Shown here piece by piece: positions 24,854-34,627 of a stretch of DNA of 57,695 nt. This stretch comes from Arthrobacter glacialis. Lineage in GTDB: Bacteria; Actinomycetota; Actinomycetes; Actinomycetales; Micrococcaceae. The stretch is taken from assembly GCF_002909445.1 (NCBI RefSeq), contig NZ_PPXC01000021.1:1-57695 (forward strand). The letters are read 5' to 3'. The number at the start of each line of letters is the position of its first letter. Position 1 is the stretch's first letter. The notes under the pieces are model-generated. The model saw only the letters and a list, made by a program, of their open reading frames with translations. It did not search any database and was not told the DNA's origin. The position numbers were made by a program, and so were the translations under genes.

Positions 24854-25789
24854 ATGCTTTCCCGTCCCGTGACGTCCCGTGACGTCCTGGACGTGGTGGT
24901 CGTTGGCGGAGCCCTCATCGACGTCGTTATTTCGCCTGACCGAACGAGTGAACACCCCGGCGGATCACCCGCCAACGTGGCCTACGGGCTAGGCCGCCTA
25001 GGCGTCGCCGCTGGCCTGATGACCGCCCTGGGCAACGACGACCGCGGTGCCGCCATTGAGACGCACCTGCGCAGCGTCGGCGTGACGCTGCTGCCAGGCT
25101 CCTACTCCCAAGACAGAACTTCCTCGGCCACGGCAACACTGGCTGAGGACGGATCAGCCAGTTACGACTTCGACGTGATCTGGGACTTGGGAACGGTTGC
25201 CCCGGCATCCACTCCCAAGGTGCTCCACACCGGCTCGATAGCCACATTCCTTTCACCAGGTGCCGGCGCTGTCAAAACACTCCTGCAGAAGTACCGTCAC
25301 GCCTGCACCATCACCTACGACCCCAATATTCGGCCCACACTGCTAGGAAGCCACGCCGAGGCCCTGTCGATTTTTGAGGAGCTCATCGACCTCACGGACG
25401 TCGTTAAGTTGAGCGATGAGGATGCCAAATGGCTCTATCCCCGCAAGAACCTGGAGGACATAAGCAAACACCTTCTGGGCTTGGGTGCGGGGCTGGCAGT
25501 CATTACGCAAGGATCACAAGGATCACTGCTCGCCACACCCGGGACCCGACTGGCCATCCCTTCAGTGAAATCCACCGTCGCGGACACTATTGGCGCCGGC
25601 GACTCCTATATGGCAGCCCTGATCATGGGACTGCTGACCCGTGGGACCGACGGCCTGTCACCGGCCGTGCTGGACCAGCTGGGCCGGACTGCCACCATGG
25701 CCGCAGCCATTACGGTGCGGCGTCCGGGAGCAAATCCTCCCACCAAAGAGGAACTGCGCTCCCAGCTGGAAGCATCGGCAGCCAAGTAG
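24854..25789 (+). CDS. PfkB-family fructokinase with a displaced start
   Basis: A 311-residue sugar kinase: GGSPANVAYGLGRLG (residues 36-50, PfkB signature 1) and DTIGAGDSYMAALI with the catalytic Asp250 (signature 2). It phosphorylates fructose or a similar sugar with ATP, fitting the neighbouring GH32 remnant. The natural start is probably the ATG at 24838, preceded by GAGAG, but a perfect 10-bp tandem duplication (CCCGTGACGT, 24866-24885) shifts that frame into an early stop. The ATG at 24854 lies in the shifted frame and restores the kinase with nine altered N-terminal residues, though it has no good ribosome binding site. Expression may be poor. Confidence 0.85.
   Translation: MLSRPVTSRDVLDVVVVGGALIDVVISPDRTSEHPGGSPANVAYGLGRLGVAAGLMTALGNDDRGAAIETHLRSVGVTLLPGSYSQDRTSSATATLAEDGSASYDFDVIWDLGTVAPASTPKVLHTGSIATFLSPGAGAVKTLLQKYRHACTITYDPNIRPTLLGSHAEALSIFEELIDLTDVVKLSDEDAKWLYPRKNLEDISKHLLGLGAGLAVITQGSQGSLLATPGTRLAIPSVKSTVADTIGAGDSYMAALIMGLLTRGTDGLSPAVLDQLGRTATMAAAITVRRPGANPPTKEELRSQLEASAAK
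24866..24885. repeat. 10-bp tandem duplication at the fructokinase start
   Basis: CCCGTGACGT twice in a row. Removing one copy restores an unbroken frame MNLPKHAFPSRDVLDVVVVG from the ATG at 24838. Confidence 0.85.
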
Positions 25790-25803
25790 CCAGCCCACCT
25801 GAT

Positions 25804-25837
25804 CCCGGGGTGTTCTGCAGCGGAGGACGCCCCCGGG
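25804..25837. terminator. Possible terminator between fructokinase and MFS gene
   Basis: CCCGGGG (25804-25810) can pair with CCCCGGG (25831-25837) between the two convergent genes. No T-run, so the assignment is weak. Confidence 0.35.
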
Positions 25838-25910
25838 CGGCCACGAGCGCTCCGGGAATCCTGCAAGCATGAGGCGGTAGGTTTTTTCGCTGTCTACTCG
25901 CGAGGAGTGG

Positions 25911-27368
25911 TCAGTGTTGGGAAACGTTTTCTTCCAACTCCGTTTCCCGTACGGAGACGTCCATGGCCCGTGCATGGATTGGCAACGGTTTGGGAATGCA
26001 CAACGCAAGGACTCCGGCAGTCACTGTTGCGCCGAGTGCTATGGCAAACCCCAGCTGGAACCCGGCCGCGGTGGGTGCTGAATTGCCCGCGCTGGATCCT
26101 GCGAGAATGGCGCCCATGACGGCTGCGGCGCTCCCCGTGCCCAAAGCCCTCATCAGGGAATTCAAACCATTCGCCGCCCCAGTCTCCGTTGAATGCACGG
26201 CTCCCATAATCAGCATGGGCATGGACGCGTAGCCGATGCCGATGCCAGCCCCAACAAGGGCGTTGGCGAGAAGGATCTGCCAGATTTCGGTGGCTGCCAG
26301 CAGAGCCAACACATAGGCGAAGGAGATGACGACGGCGCTGGTCACCAAAGTGGCCCGGCCGCCAACATTGCGGTTCAGTCGCGCGGCCATCGGTGCCATC
26401 GCAATCTGAACCAGACCCGCAGGGGCAAGAATGAACCCGATTGACATCAGGGACATGCCCAGCCCGATTTCGGTGCTGGTGGGCAATTGCAGAATTTGAG
26501 GAAACAGCACGGCTGATGAAAAGAAGGCGAATCCTAGGGCGACCGATGCCAGATTGGTCATGAGAACGGTGGGGCGTGCTGCCACCCGCAGGTCAACCAC
26601 CGGATTCTTCAGGCGCATTTCAAAGGCGCCCCAGGTCAGGAGCACCACGACACCGCCACCCCCGAAGGCCAGGGTGGCTGGCGATGCCCAGCCCCACGCG
26701 TTGCCTTGCGCGATCGCCACGAGAATTCCGGTCAAGCCAGCCGACAAGCCAATGGCGCCGATGTAATCAAAGCCGCCCGTGGCAAACACCGTGTCCCTCG
26801 GGACAATCCAAGCCACCAGTGCCAGCAGGGCCAGCCCGAGTACCGCAGCGGTCCAGAACAGGGCGTGCCAGTCCATGGTTTCGGCGATAAAGGAGCTGAT
26901 GGGCAGGCCCAGTGCGGCCCCAAACCCGAACGAACCGCTAATCAGTGCCACCGCACCGCCAATGCGCTTCGGCGGCAATTGGTCGCGGAGGACGGCAATG
27001 CCCAGCGGAATGACGCCGGTCATCAGTCCCTGCAGCCCCCTGCCCACCAGCAGCACAGTCAAATTGGTGGAGGCTGCTGCCAGAATGTTGCCGATGATCA
27101 AGGCGATCAGAAGCAACATGATGACCTTGCGCTTGCCAAAGAGGTCGCCCAGTCGCCCGGAAATAGGCGTTGCCACAGCCGAGGTCAGAAGTGTGATGGT
27201 CACGACCCAGGCTGTTGCTTCCCGAGGCGACTTCAACAGCTCCGGCAGTTGAGCCTGGATTGGCACCACCAAGGTGAACATGAATGACGCGGACGCGCCA
27301 GCTACTGCCAAGACGGCAATGAGCGGCCATGCCCGCTGAACTATAGCGTGGTTGAGAGTTTGGCGCAT
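25911..27368 (-). CDS. MFS (DHA2-type) multidrug exporter
   Basis: About 485 residues from the ATG at 27368, with AAAGAAG just upstream; the frame stays open to 27449. The opening VQRAWPLIAVLAVAGASASFM leads into helix 1, followed by SAVATPISGRLGDLFGKRKVIM (the GRLGDxxGKR loop) and LLVGRGLQGLMTGVIPLGIAVLRD (motif C-like antiporter signature). Fourteen hydrophobic segments can be counted, as in EmrB/QacA drug:H+ antiporters. The substrate is unknown and no regulator is adjacent on the same strand. It is convergent with the fructokinase gene, and the upstream 300 bases to the phosphoesterase hold only the divergent promoters. Confidence 0.9.
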   Translation of the reverse strand: MRQTLNHAIVQRAWPLIAVLAVAGASASFMFTLVVPIQAQLPELLKSPREATAWVVTITLLTSAVATPISGRLGDLFGKRKVIMLLLIALIIGNILAAASTNLTVLLVGRGLQGLMTGVIPLGIAVLRDQLPPKRIGGAVALISGSFGFGAALGLPISSFIAETMDWHALFWTAAVLGLALLALVAWIVPRDTVFATGGFDYIGAIGLSAGLTGILVAIAQGNAWGWASPATLAFGGGGVVVLLTWGAFEMRLKNPVVDLRVAARPTVLMTNLASVALGFAFFSSAVLFPQILQLPTSTEIGLGMSLMSIGFILAPAGLVQIAMAPMAARLNRNVGGRATLVTSAVVISFAYVLALLAATEIWQILLANALVGAGIGIGYASMPMLIMGAVHSTETGAANGLNSLMRALGTGSAAAVMGAILAGSSAGNSAPTAAGFQLGFAIALGATVTAGVLALCIPKPLPIHARAMDVSVRETELEENVSQH

Positions 27369-27672
27369 TGCTTCTTTCGTGGGAGCAGGTGGGACCGCTA
27401 ACCGTCCAGTGGTGATGATGGCTGAACAATGATGTTCTATAGTTGGCAATCGGTTGCTGCCCCAATCTATTCCCGCCCAGGCCTGTTGTCCACGGGCTGG
27501 AATTGTTCAGTGGCCAGGGAGTGGCGCGCCAGCCACATTAAAGCCTGTGCATCAGAGATGTTATTCCAAATTCTCGGCCGTGTTAGCCTCCAGTTCACCC
27601 GGACGGTGGTTGGATAGAGCTATATGAGGGGAATGGGGCAGTCGCCGCATCCAACCGACCATTAAGGCAGTC

Positions 27673-28614
27673 ATGGACTTCATCGAGGCCGAACATCCCA
27701 GGCCGCGCCACTTCCTGCTTCACTTGAGCGACACCCACCTGCTGGGCGGCCCGGATCCCCTGTACGGGGCCGTGGACAGTGAGGAGCGGTTGCGCCAAAT
27801 CTTCGCCGAAATCACGGCGTCGGGTGCCCGGCCGGAAGCGGTCATTTTTACCGGCGACCTCACCGACAAGGGGGAGCCCGAGGCCTACGCAAAGCTGCGC
27901 CGGATCGTGGAGCCCGCCTGCAAGGCCATGGGGGCTGAGGTGATTTGGGCCATGGGGAACCACGACCATCGCGAAAACTTCCGTGCCGGCTTGCTGGGGG
28001 AGCCTGCAGACAGCGCTCCCATAGACCGCAGCTATTTCCTGAACGGGCTGCGGGTCATCACCTTGGACACGTCGGTGCCGGGGTTCCACCACGGCGAGCT
28101 GGGTGCGGACCAGTTGGAGTGGTTGGCCGGGGAACTTGCCACTCCCGCTCCGGATGGCACGATCCTGGCACTCCACCACCCGCCGGTCCCCAGCGTGTTG
28201 GACCTGGCCGTGCTGGTCGAGCTGCGCCGGCAGTCCGAGCTGGCGGCCGTGTTGCGCGGATCCGATGTACGTACCATTTTGGCCGGCCACCTGCACTACT
28301 CGACCACCGCCATGTTTGCCGGGATCCCAGTGTCCGTCGCGTCGGCCACGTGCTACACCCAGGACCTGAACGTGCCGGTCGGCGGCACTCGCGGCCGAGA
28401 CGGCGGACAGGCGTTCAACCTGGTCCACGTGTATGAGCACACCATTGTCCACTCAACCGTGCCGCTCGGCGCCGGCTCGACCGTTGGAGAGCACGTCAGC
28501 GCCGAGGAAACACGCCTGCGCCTCAGTGCGGCCGGCGTGCGCATCCCCGACCATGCGCCGCGCACCACGGGTATCCCAATCCAAGTACGACGGCGAGGGC
28601 TGGCGCAGCGCTAA
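27673..28614 (+). CDS. CpdA-type metallophosphoesterase
   Basis: A 313-residue calcineurin-like phosphoesterase. All metal-binding blocks are present: LSDTHLLG (D20, H22), [12 protein letters not shown] (D62), [11 protein letters not shown] (N96, H97), LALHHPPVP (H) and LAGHLHYST (GHLH). The order and spacing resemble class III cyclic nucleotide phosphodiesterases of the CpdA/Rv0805 type, which hydrolyse cAMP and other phosphodiesters in the cytoplasm; actual substrate remains open. It is close to the stealth gene but convergent with it (34 bases between stops). No signal peptide. Confidence 0.9.
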   Translation: MDFIEAEHPRPRHFLLHLSDTHLLGGPDPLYGAVDSEERLRQIFAEITASGARPEAVIFTGDLTDKGEPEAYAKLRRIVEPACKAMGAEVIWAMGNHDHRENFRAGLLGEPADSAPIDRSYFLNGLRVITLDTSVPGFHHGELGADQLEWLAGELATPAPDGTILALHHPPVPSVLDLAVLVELRRQSELAAVLRGSDVRTILAGHLHYSTTAMFAGIPVSVASATCYTQDLNVPVGGTRGRDGGQAFNLVHVYEHTIVHSTVPLGAGSTVGEHVSAEETRLRLSAAGVRIPDHAPRTTGIPIQVRRRGLAQR

Positions 28615-28647
28615 ACCCCAAGAGCTGTGTCGGTCGGCAGGGGCGGG

Positions 28648-30480
28648 CTACTTTTCCCAGGGCGCCGTGATCGGGAAGTACTTCTGCAGGAAATCGGTGA
28701 CCAATTCGGCGCGTTCGGCGGCAGGGACCTCCGGGAAGCTGCCGTCGTTGAGGCAGAAGAAGTCCATGTTGCGTTTGGCGAGCAATTTGGGCAGGTAGTT
28801 CAAACCGGACCGCGCGGTCGTGTCGATGTACCGCACCTTGGCACCGGTTTGAACCGCGGCACGGCCCGTGAGCAACCCGTAGTAGTGGTACAGCGAATTG
28901 GTGACGGAAATGTTCTCCGCCGCACGGAAGGTACTGGCCGCCGTCGCACTGAATTCCGCGGGGAATTCTCGTTCCATCTGCGCCATGACGCTCCTGCGCA
29001 GGGGCGCGGCAGCGTGTTCCAGGTGACGGGTGGTGATCCTCCCGAAACGTTCCCACAACAACTTCCGGTTCACCCGGGCGGCGTTTTCGAAGCCGCTGCG
29101 TTCGGCGTCGTTCTCGCCGAGGCCGATCCTCGTCTCCGCTTCGATGAACTTCGTGATGCCGCCGGGCGTGAAGAACATGTCCGGGCTGACGGGACGGCCG
29201 AAGAACATGTCGTCATTGGAGTAGAGGAAGTGCTCCGACAGGCCCTCGATATGGTGCAGCTGGCACTCCACAGCCTGTGAATTGTGCGTGGGCAGTACCG
29301 ACGGGTCGGCGAAGAATTCTTCACTGCGAACGACCGTCACAGAGGGGTGGTCGGCCAGCCAAGACGGGGTGGGGGAGTCGGTGGCGATGAAGATGCGACG
29401 GATCCATGGCGCAAAAGTGTAGACAGAACGCAGGGCGTACTTGAGCTCGTCGATCTGCCGGAACCGGGCCTCATGGTCGTCGCCTTCGCCCACCACCACA
29501 CCCTTCATCCGGGCGCGCCGGGCGGCAATGTATTCAGGTGAGCTGCCATCAACCCAGGAGAAGACCAGGTCGATGTCGAAGTCGATGTCGGAGGCATGGT
29601 CGGCGAACATGTTCTCAATGGTCGGCCAAACGTGCCCGTACCTTTCCACCGTGCCGCGCACAGCGTCCTGAGCCAGCAAAGTACGCCGGGTCAGCGAGTT
29701 TTCCACCGGCAGAATCAATTGCTCACCCTCAAAGCTCCACAGCTCTATCTGCACCCCCAGCGATGCGCCGTAGCCCAGGCCGCCGTCGGGCTCCCAACGC
29801 GGACGGTACAGCCGCAGAATCCGGGATTTACGGTTCTTGGCCAGTGTTCCGTCAGCCACCAGCAACGCCGACTTCTTGCGCGCGTCCACGGTCATTGCAT
29901 AGAACGGTTCGTTGGCGCAGGCGCCCACGAGTGCTTTGCGCAGCTCGGCCCGGTCCTTCCAATCAACGGAAATTACGGGACGCTCGTCGTTGCCGCGCAC
30001 CAGCAGGTAGTCCAGTTGTGCGGCCTCCAAGGCGGAGCGGATGAACAGCAGATCATCCACCATGGCCTCGTTGGGCGTGCGGTCGCGGTTGATCAGGACG
30101 TACCTGCCGCGGTGACGGACGACGTCGGGCCTGTCCTTGAAGCGGGCGACAGCGGACCGCGGGGTTTCCTCCACGAGGTCAATGTCATCGTCAGTTGCCG
30201 GATTGCCGTAGAAGACATCATGTGCGGCGGTCACATCTGTAATGGGGCGCTCCAATTGCTGTGTTGAAAAAGTGGGGTCTCCTTGAATAATAGACCTTGC
30301 GAGCCAGGGGGCGGACCAAAAAGACAGGCGCAGCCGAACCGTGCCGGCCGCTACGGTCGCGGTGGATGAACCGTCCCGGAAATGATGCCGTTGTTTTGCC
30401 AGCAGATGTTTCGCACATTCTGTGTCGTGCGCCCATGGAATGTGGTGAGTCGTCACCGGATCAATTCCGGGGTCGTCCAC
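28648..30480 (-). CDS. Stealth-family sugar-phosphate transferase
   Basis: A 610-residue protein starting at GTG. The four stealth regions are recognisable in the second half: CR1 IDLVFSWVDGSSPEY, CR2 RFRQIDELKYALRSVYTFAP with WIRRIFIATD, CR3 THNSQAVECQLHHIEGLSEH with FLYSNDDMFFGRPV, and a CR4-like SLYHYYGLLTGRA. Stealth proteins transfer hexose-1-phosphate to make phosphate-linked capsule or cell-wall polymers. The first 300 residues are an extra domain I cannot name, also seen in long actinobacterial stealth proteins. It begins six bases after the end of the M20 amidohydrolase gene on the same strand, so it is transcribed with it, possibly from the xylA promoter. Confidence 0.88.
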   Translation of the reverse strand: MDDPGIDPVTTHHIPWAHDTECAKHLLAKQRHHFRDGSSTATVAAGTVRLRLSFWSAPWLARSIIQGDPTFSTQQLERPITDVTAAHDVFYGNPATDDDIDLVEETPRSAVARFKDRPDVVRHRGRYVLINRDRTPNEAMVDDLLFIRSALEAAQLDYLLVRGNDERPVISVDWKDRAELRKALVGACANEPFYAMTVDARKKSALLVADGTLAKNRKSRILRLYRPRWEPDGGLGYGASLGVQIELWSFEGEQLILPVENSLTRRTLLAQDAVRGTVERYGHVWPTIENMFADHASDIDFDIDLVFSWVDGSSPEYIAARRARMKGVVVGEGDDHEARFRQIDELKYALRSVYTFAPWIRRIFIATDSPTPSWLADHPSVTVVRSEEFFADPSVLPTHNSQAVECQLHHIEGLSEHFLYSNDDMFFGRPVSPDMFFTPGGITKFIEAETRIGLGENDAERSGFENAARVNRKLLWERFGRITTRHLEHAAAPLRRSVMAQMEREFPAEFSATAASTFRAAENISVTNSLYHYYGLLTGRAAVQTGAKVRYIDTTARSGLNYLPKLLAKRNMDFFCLNDGSFPEVPAAERAELVTDFLQKYFPITAPWEK

Positions 30481-30486
30481 CGCGCC

Positions 30487-31668
30487 TTACGAGCGCAGCC
30501 ACTCGCGGCTGGCGGTGACCAGTGCCGCGACCCCGCGGTCAAGCGTCGGTTGGATCTCTGGAGCGAAATGGGACGAATGATTTGAGGGAATGTCGCGGTC
30601 GATGGTCCCCGCGTTCGCAGCTGTCAGGTACGCTTCCGTGTTTGCGCCACCGAGTATCCAATAGACCAAAGGAACGCCCACAGCTGTCGCGAGCAGACCC
30701 ACGTCTTCGCTGCCGGAGACCGGGCCCGGGTCGATAACCGCCTCTTCGCCGAACACCGACCGGAACGCGTCCATCGTGCGCTCGGTGGCAACCCGGTCGT
30801 TAACGGTCACCGGAAATGATTCGGCGAATTCAACTATCGGCTCAGGCGCTCCCGACGCCGCGGACTCGGCGCGAGCGATCCGCTTGATCGCGGCGATCAT
30901 GCGCAGCCGCACTTCCTCGCTGTAGGCGCGCATGCTCAGCCCGAGCTCGGCGCTCTCCGGGATGATGTTGTTCTTCGTGCCAGCGTTAATCCGCCCGACG
31001 GTCACAACGGAGGTCTCCTGTGGTGCGATCTCCCGGGAGACGATCGACTGCAGCCGGCCCACGACGGCCGCCGCGATCACGATCGGATCAATGGTGGTCT
31101 CGGGCCGCGAACCGTGGCCGCCCCGCCCACGCACGGTGATGTCGATGCTGTCGGCCGAGGCAAAGGCCGCGCCGGGGTGGGCGCCGAGCGTCCCGGCAGG
31201 TGCGGGACCGACATGCTGGCCAAGCACCACATCCGGCACCGGCACTTTCTCATACAAGCCGTCGTCGAGCATCGCCTGAGCGCCGCCGCCAACCTCCTCA
31301 GCGGGCTGGAACACGGCAACGACTGTGCCGCTCCATTCCGCTCGCGTGGCGGCCAGCTCGCGGGCTGCGCCGATCAGACACGCGACATGCACGTCGTGCC
31401 CGCACGCGTGCATGACACCGGTGACGGTACTGGCATAAGCAAGGCCGGTGTCCTCCAGGACGGGCAACGCATCCATGTCAGCTCGCAAGAGGACTGTCGG
31501 TCCATCACCATTGCGAAGCACCCCAGCAACCCCGGTGATCCCAATGCCCTCGATGACCTCGAACCCCGCGGCACGTAGTTCCGCGGCAGCGATCGCGGCC
31601 GTACGCATCTCCTCGAAGGAGAGTTCCGGATGGGCGTGCAGGTCACGATACAGTTCCTCGATTGTCAT
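30487..31668 (-). CDS. M20-family amidohydrolase
   Basis: A 393-residue enzyme from the ATG at 31668 (AGGAT upstream). Zinc-ligand motifs: HAHPELSFEE near the start, ACGHDVH at residues 88-94, PAEEVGGGAQ with the catalytic glutamate at 124-125, and a late SGSEDVG/HSSHFAPE pair. It matches the hippurate hydrolase/N-acyl-amino-acid amidohydrolase branch (M20D), which removes acyl groups from amino acids in the cytoplasm. It follows xylB after 76 bases and precedes the stealth gene by 6, so it may belong to the xyl transcript, though it has no known role in xylose use. Confidence 0.9.
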   Translation of the reverse strand: MTIEELYRDLHAHPELSFEEMRTAAIAAAELRAAGFEVIEGIGITGVAGVLRNGDGPTVLLRADMDALPVLEDTGLAYASTVTGVMHACGHDVHVACLIGAARELAATRAEWSGTVVAVFQPAEEVGGGAQAMLDDGLYEKVPVPDVVLGQHVGPAPAGTLGAHPGAAFASADSIDITVRGRGGHGSRPETTIDPIVIAAAVVGRLQSIVSREIAPQETSVVTVGRINAGTKNNIIPESAELGLSMRAYSEEVRLRMIAAIKRIARAESAASGAPEPIVEFAESFPVTVNDRVATERTMDAFRSVFGEEAVIDPGPVSGSEDVGLLATAVGVPLVYWILGGANTEAYLTAANAGTIDRDIPSNHSSHFAPEIQPTLDRGVAALVTASREWLRS

Positions 31669-31744
31669 GGACTCATCCTGCCGCGTCCGCCTCTCCAAAC
31701 ACAACACAGTATCGAAACGCAGACTTCTCGCATGCGGTTAGCTG

Positions 31745-33214
31745 CTACGCGGCACCGGCGACGGCGCGATACTGCCCAAGGATCTCGGGCCGATAGTCTG
31801 CCGGGGGAGCTGCAATGGTCTCCAATGCCCAGTCCGGCCTGGTGCCAGTCAGCAGCCAGGCCGCCTGAGCAGCCGCGCCGCGGGCCACATATTCTCCTGG
31901 CGTGGGCACCACCACGAGTGCGTCAAACACCTGCCCGGCCACTATCTGGACGGCAGTATTTTGTACGGCCCCACCGATCAACAGCACCCGCTCGACTGCC
32001 GTGCCTGAGGCCTTGATGGCGTCCAGCCCGCCGGCCAGCCCGCACAGCATGCCCTCGATGGATGCCCGCGCAATGTTTTCGCGGGTGGTCGAGGTGATGC
32101 TCAGACCATGGAAACTGGCTGTCGCGTCGGGCAGGTTCGGGGTCCGTTCGCCCTCAAAATAGGGCACAAGTACGACGCCGGCACTGCCGGGTTGCGCTGC
32201 AAGGGCCAGTGTCGCAAACTCCTCGAAGTCAATGCCGAGCAATCCCGCCGTCGTGCTGAGAATGCGGGCGGCATTCAACGTCACCGCGATGGGGAGGTAG
32301 GCGCCGGAGGCGTCGGCGAATCCGGCAATGGTCCCGGTAGCATCCGCGGAAGGATGGGCGCTGACGGCAAAGACAGTGCCGCTGGTGCCTACCGAGATCA
32401 CCACATCGCCTGACGCGGCCCCAAGTCCGAGGGCGCCGGCGGCGTTGTCTCCGGCCCCCGCACCGACCTTGACGGTCACCGCCGCAGCTCCCACAAAGAG
32501 GTCGGAGTGCACGGTGCCAGTGATGTCCGACGGCGCTGCCACCTTGGGCAGGACAATGTGCGTCCCAGCGTGCTCAGCGGAGCCGGCCACGCGGGCGGTC
32601 CGACCAAAAGCGGCCCGGAACAAGTCCAGATCGTAGGATCCTGTGTGGGGTGACCAATAGCCGGTGCCGCTGGCGTCGGAACGGTCTGTTGTTAGTTGTT
32701 CCAGATCCGACCCCAAGGGGCTTTGGTCCGCCGGTCCGTAGCCGCGCAGCCGCCACGAGAGCCAGTCATGGGGTAGCGCAACAGCAGCAACGCGTGCGGC
32801 GATTGCGGGTTCGTGATCCCGCACCCACCGCACCTTGGTAATGGTGAGGGAGGCGACGGGTACCGAACCGCAGCGCTGAGCCAGTTCGGCTGCCCCGATT
32901 TCGGTGATCAGGTCAGCTGCGGCCCCGGCGGAGCGGGTGTCGTTCCACAGTAGGGCGTCGCGCAGGACCCTGCCTTCGGTATCCAAGAGCACCATGCCGT
33001 GCTGTTGGCCCGCCACCGAGACGGCGGCAACATCGGCCAAGCCGCCGGCGTCGTGGATGGCGTCCTGCAAGGCAGACCACCAGTGGGCGGGAGCTATTTC
33101 ACTGCCATCAGGATGCGCTGCCTTGCCCACACGGACTATGTGCCCGGTGCCGGCGTCGACTATCAGGACCTTGCAGCTTTGGGTCGAAGAGTCGACGCCG
33201 GCAACGAGTGTCAT
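31745..33214 (-). CDS. xylB: Xylulokinase
   Basis: A 489-residue FGGY-family kinase. It opens TLVAGVDSSTQSCKVLIVDA (phosphate-binding loop 1), has VAVSVAGQQHGMVLLD (the xylulose-binding QxHG motif), VGTSGTVFAVS (phosphate loop 2), and VLLIGGAVQNTAVQ (adenosine motif). It phosphorylates D-xylulose to xylulose-5-phosphate, which enters the pentose phosphate pathway. It begins six bases after the xylA stop, so the order and spacing make a xylA-xylB operon. The 489-residue length is normal for the family. Confidence 0.95.
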   Translation of the reverse strand: MTLVAGVDSSTQSCKVLIVDAGTGHIVRVGKAAHPDGSEIAPAHWWSALQDAIHDAGGLADVAAVSVAGQQHGMVLLDTEGRVLRDALLWNDTRSAGAAADLITEIGAAELAQRCGSVPVASLTITKVRWVRDHEPAIAARVAAVALPHDWLSWRLRGYGPADQSPLGSDLEQLTTDRSDASGTGYWSPHTGSYDLDLFRAAFGRTARVAGSAEHAGTHIVLPKVAAPSDITGTVHSDLFVGAAAVTVKVGAGAGDNAAGALGLGAASGDVVISVGTSGTVFAVSAHPSADATGTIAGFADASGAYLPIAVTLNAARILSTTAGLLGIDFEEFATLALAAQPGSAGVVLVPYFEGERTPNLPDATASFHGLSITSTTRENIARASIEGMLCGLAGGLDAIKASGTAVERVLLIGGAVQNTAVQIVAGQVFDALVVVPTPGEYVARGAAAQAAWLLTGTRPDWALETIAAPPADYRPEILGQYRAVAGAA

Positions 33215-33220
33215 CGATCT

Positions 33221-34411
33221 CTACCGTGCGCCGAGCAGGTGCTCGATGAAGAGCTGCTGGAGCTTGACGAAGCCGAAGCCCTTGCCGCCAAAGTAGGCGT
33301 CGGTGTCGAAGTCCTCGTAGGAGGCCTTGTCGGCGCGGAGGGCTTCCCAGCCTTCGCCCGGGTTAAGAGTGGGTTCGTTAATCTCCTCCACGCGGGAGGC
33401 CAGGAGGGCGGCCTGTACTTCGGGATCGGCACGGAAGGCGGTGGCGCGTTCTTTGAGCAGGAGGTAGGTCTGCATGTTGGCGGCGGCCGAATCCCACACA
33501 CCATCCATGTCCTCGGTGCGTGAGGGCTTGTAGTCAAAGTGGCGGGGGCCGGTGTAGGACGGGCCGCCATTGGGGCCGCCGTTTTCCAGCAGGTCCACCA
33601 AGGAGAAAGCATTTTGCAGATCGCCATGGCCAAAGACCAGGTCCTGGTCAAACTTGATGGAGCGCTGGCCGTTGAGGTCAATGTGGAACAGCTTGCCCTG
33701 GTAGAGGGCCTGGGCGATGCCGTGGGTGAAGTTCAGACCCGCCATCTGCTCGTGGCCAGTCTCCGGGTTGATGCCCACCATTTCGGGGCGTTCGAGCGTT
33801 TCGATGAACGCCATGGCGTGGCCCAGGGTGGGCAGCAAGATGTCGCCGCGGGGTTCGTTGGGCTTGGGCTCAATGGCGAAGCGGATGTTGTAGCCCTTGT
33901 CGGTGACGTAATCGCCGAGCAGGTTTACGGCTTCGCGGTAGCGTTCCAGCGCGCCGCGGATGTCCTTGGCCGAATCGTATTCGCTGCCTTCACGCCCGCC
34001 CCACATCACAAAAGTTTCGGCGCCAAGCTCGGCGGCCAAATCAATGTTCTCAATGACCTTGCGCAAGGCAAAGCGACGCACACCGCGGTCGTTGGAGGTG
34101 AAGCCCCCGTCCTTAAAGACGGGGTGGCTGAACAGGTTGGTGGTGACCATCGGCACGATCAAACCGGTGGAATCCAGCGCACCCTTGAGCCGGTCGATCT
34201 CATGCTGGCGCTCAGCGGCCGTGGCATCGAAAGGGAACAAATCATTGTCGTGGAACGTCAAACCATAGGCGCCGAGGTCGCTGAGGCGGTTAATTGCCTC
34301 AACAGTGGCCAGCTTGGGGCGAGTAGCTGAACCGAACTGGTCCTGGGCTTCCCATCCCACTGTCCAGAGGCCGAAGGAAAATTTGTCGTCGCGTGTTGGC
34401 TGCAGTGCCAT
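33221..34411 (-). CDS. xylA: Xylose isomerase
   Basis: A 396-residue TIM-barrel enzyme that converts D-xylose to D-xylulose. Recognised motifs are [29 protein letters not shown] (active-site histidine), [32 protein letters not shown] (metal glutamate and lysine), [18 protein letters not shown] (second metal histidine) and [16 protein letters not shown]. The length and the [11 protein letters not shown] block match class I actinobacterial xylose isomerases. A GGAGTAACCAC leader precedes the ATG. The divergent partner is the alditol oxidase followed by a ROK repressor; the AT-rich 34435-34490 stretch between them probably holds the control sites. Confidence 0.96.
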   Translation of the reverse strand: MALQPTRDDKFSFGLWTVGWEAQDQFGSATRPKLATVEAINRLSDLGAYGLTFHDNDLFPFDATAAERQHEIDRLKGALDSTGLIVPMVTTNLFSHPVFKDGGFTSNDRGVRRFALRKVIENIDLAAELGAETFVMWGGREGSEYDSAKDIRGALERYREAVNLLGDYVTDKGYNIRFAIEPKPNEPRGDILLPTLGHAMAFIETLERPEMVGINPETGHEQMAGLNFTHGIAQALYQGKLFHIDLNGQRSIKFDQDLVFGHGDLQNAFSLVDLLENGGPNGGPSYTGPRHFDYKPSRTEDMDGVWDSAAANMQTYLLLKERATAFRADPEVQAALLASRVEEINEPTLNPGEGWEALRADKASYEDFDTDAYFGGKGFGFVKLQQLFIEHLLGAR

Positions 34412-34627
34412 GTGGTTACTCCGATGGTGTGGTGGGGATCACTCAGTAATAAGTTCTGTACTCAAACATATTAGATTTTCCGACGATGTCAACCCCCACT
34501 ACAGTGGAAATTGCAGTGGCCCTCCTGCGGCAGTTCTGTTGCTCAATGCTCTGGAATCAAGCCACATAAGCTGTTATGTTGTGATTCACATCAAATTAGC
34601 GTGGTTGGACACCCGAAGGAGCGACTC
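34412..34627. promoter_or_regulatory. Divergent xylA / alditol oxidase control region
   Basis: The stretch 34440-34490 is much richer in A and T than its surroundings (AGTAATAAGTTCTGTACTCA, then ACATATTAGATTTT) and separates two divergent genes. It is the likeliest place for both promoters and for the ROK repressor's operator; no perfect palindrome is evident. Confidence 0.45.

Noticed and set aside
24866-24885. CRISPR-like or satellite repeat
   Set aside because: Only two adjacent 10-base copies with no spacers; it is a simple duplication. No CRISPR array was seen anywhere in the window.
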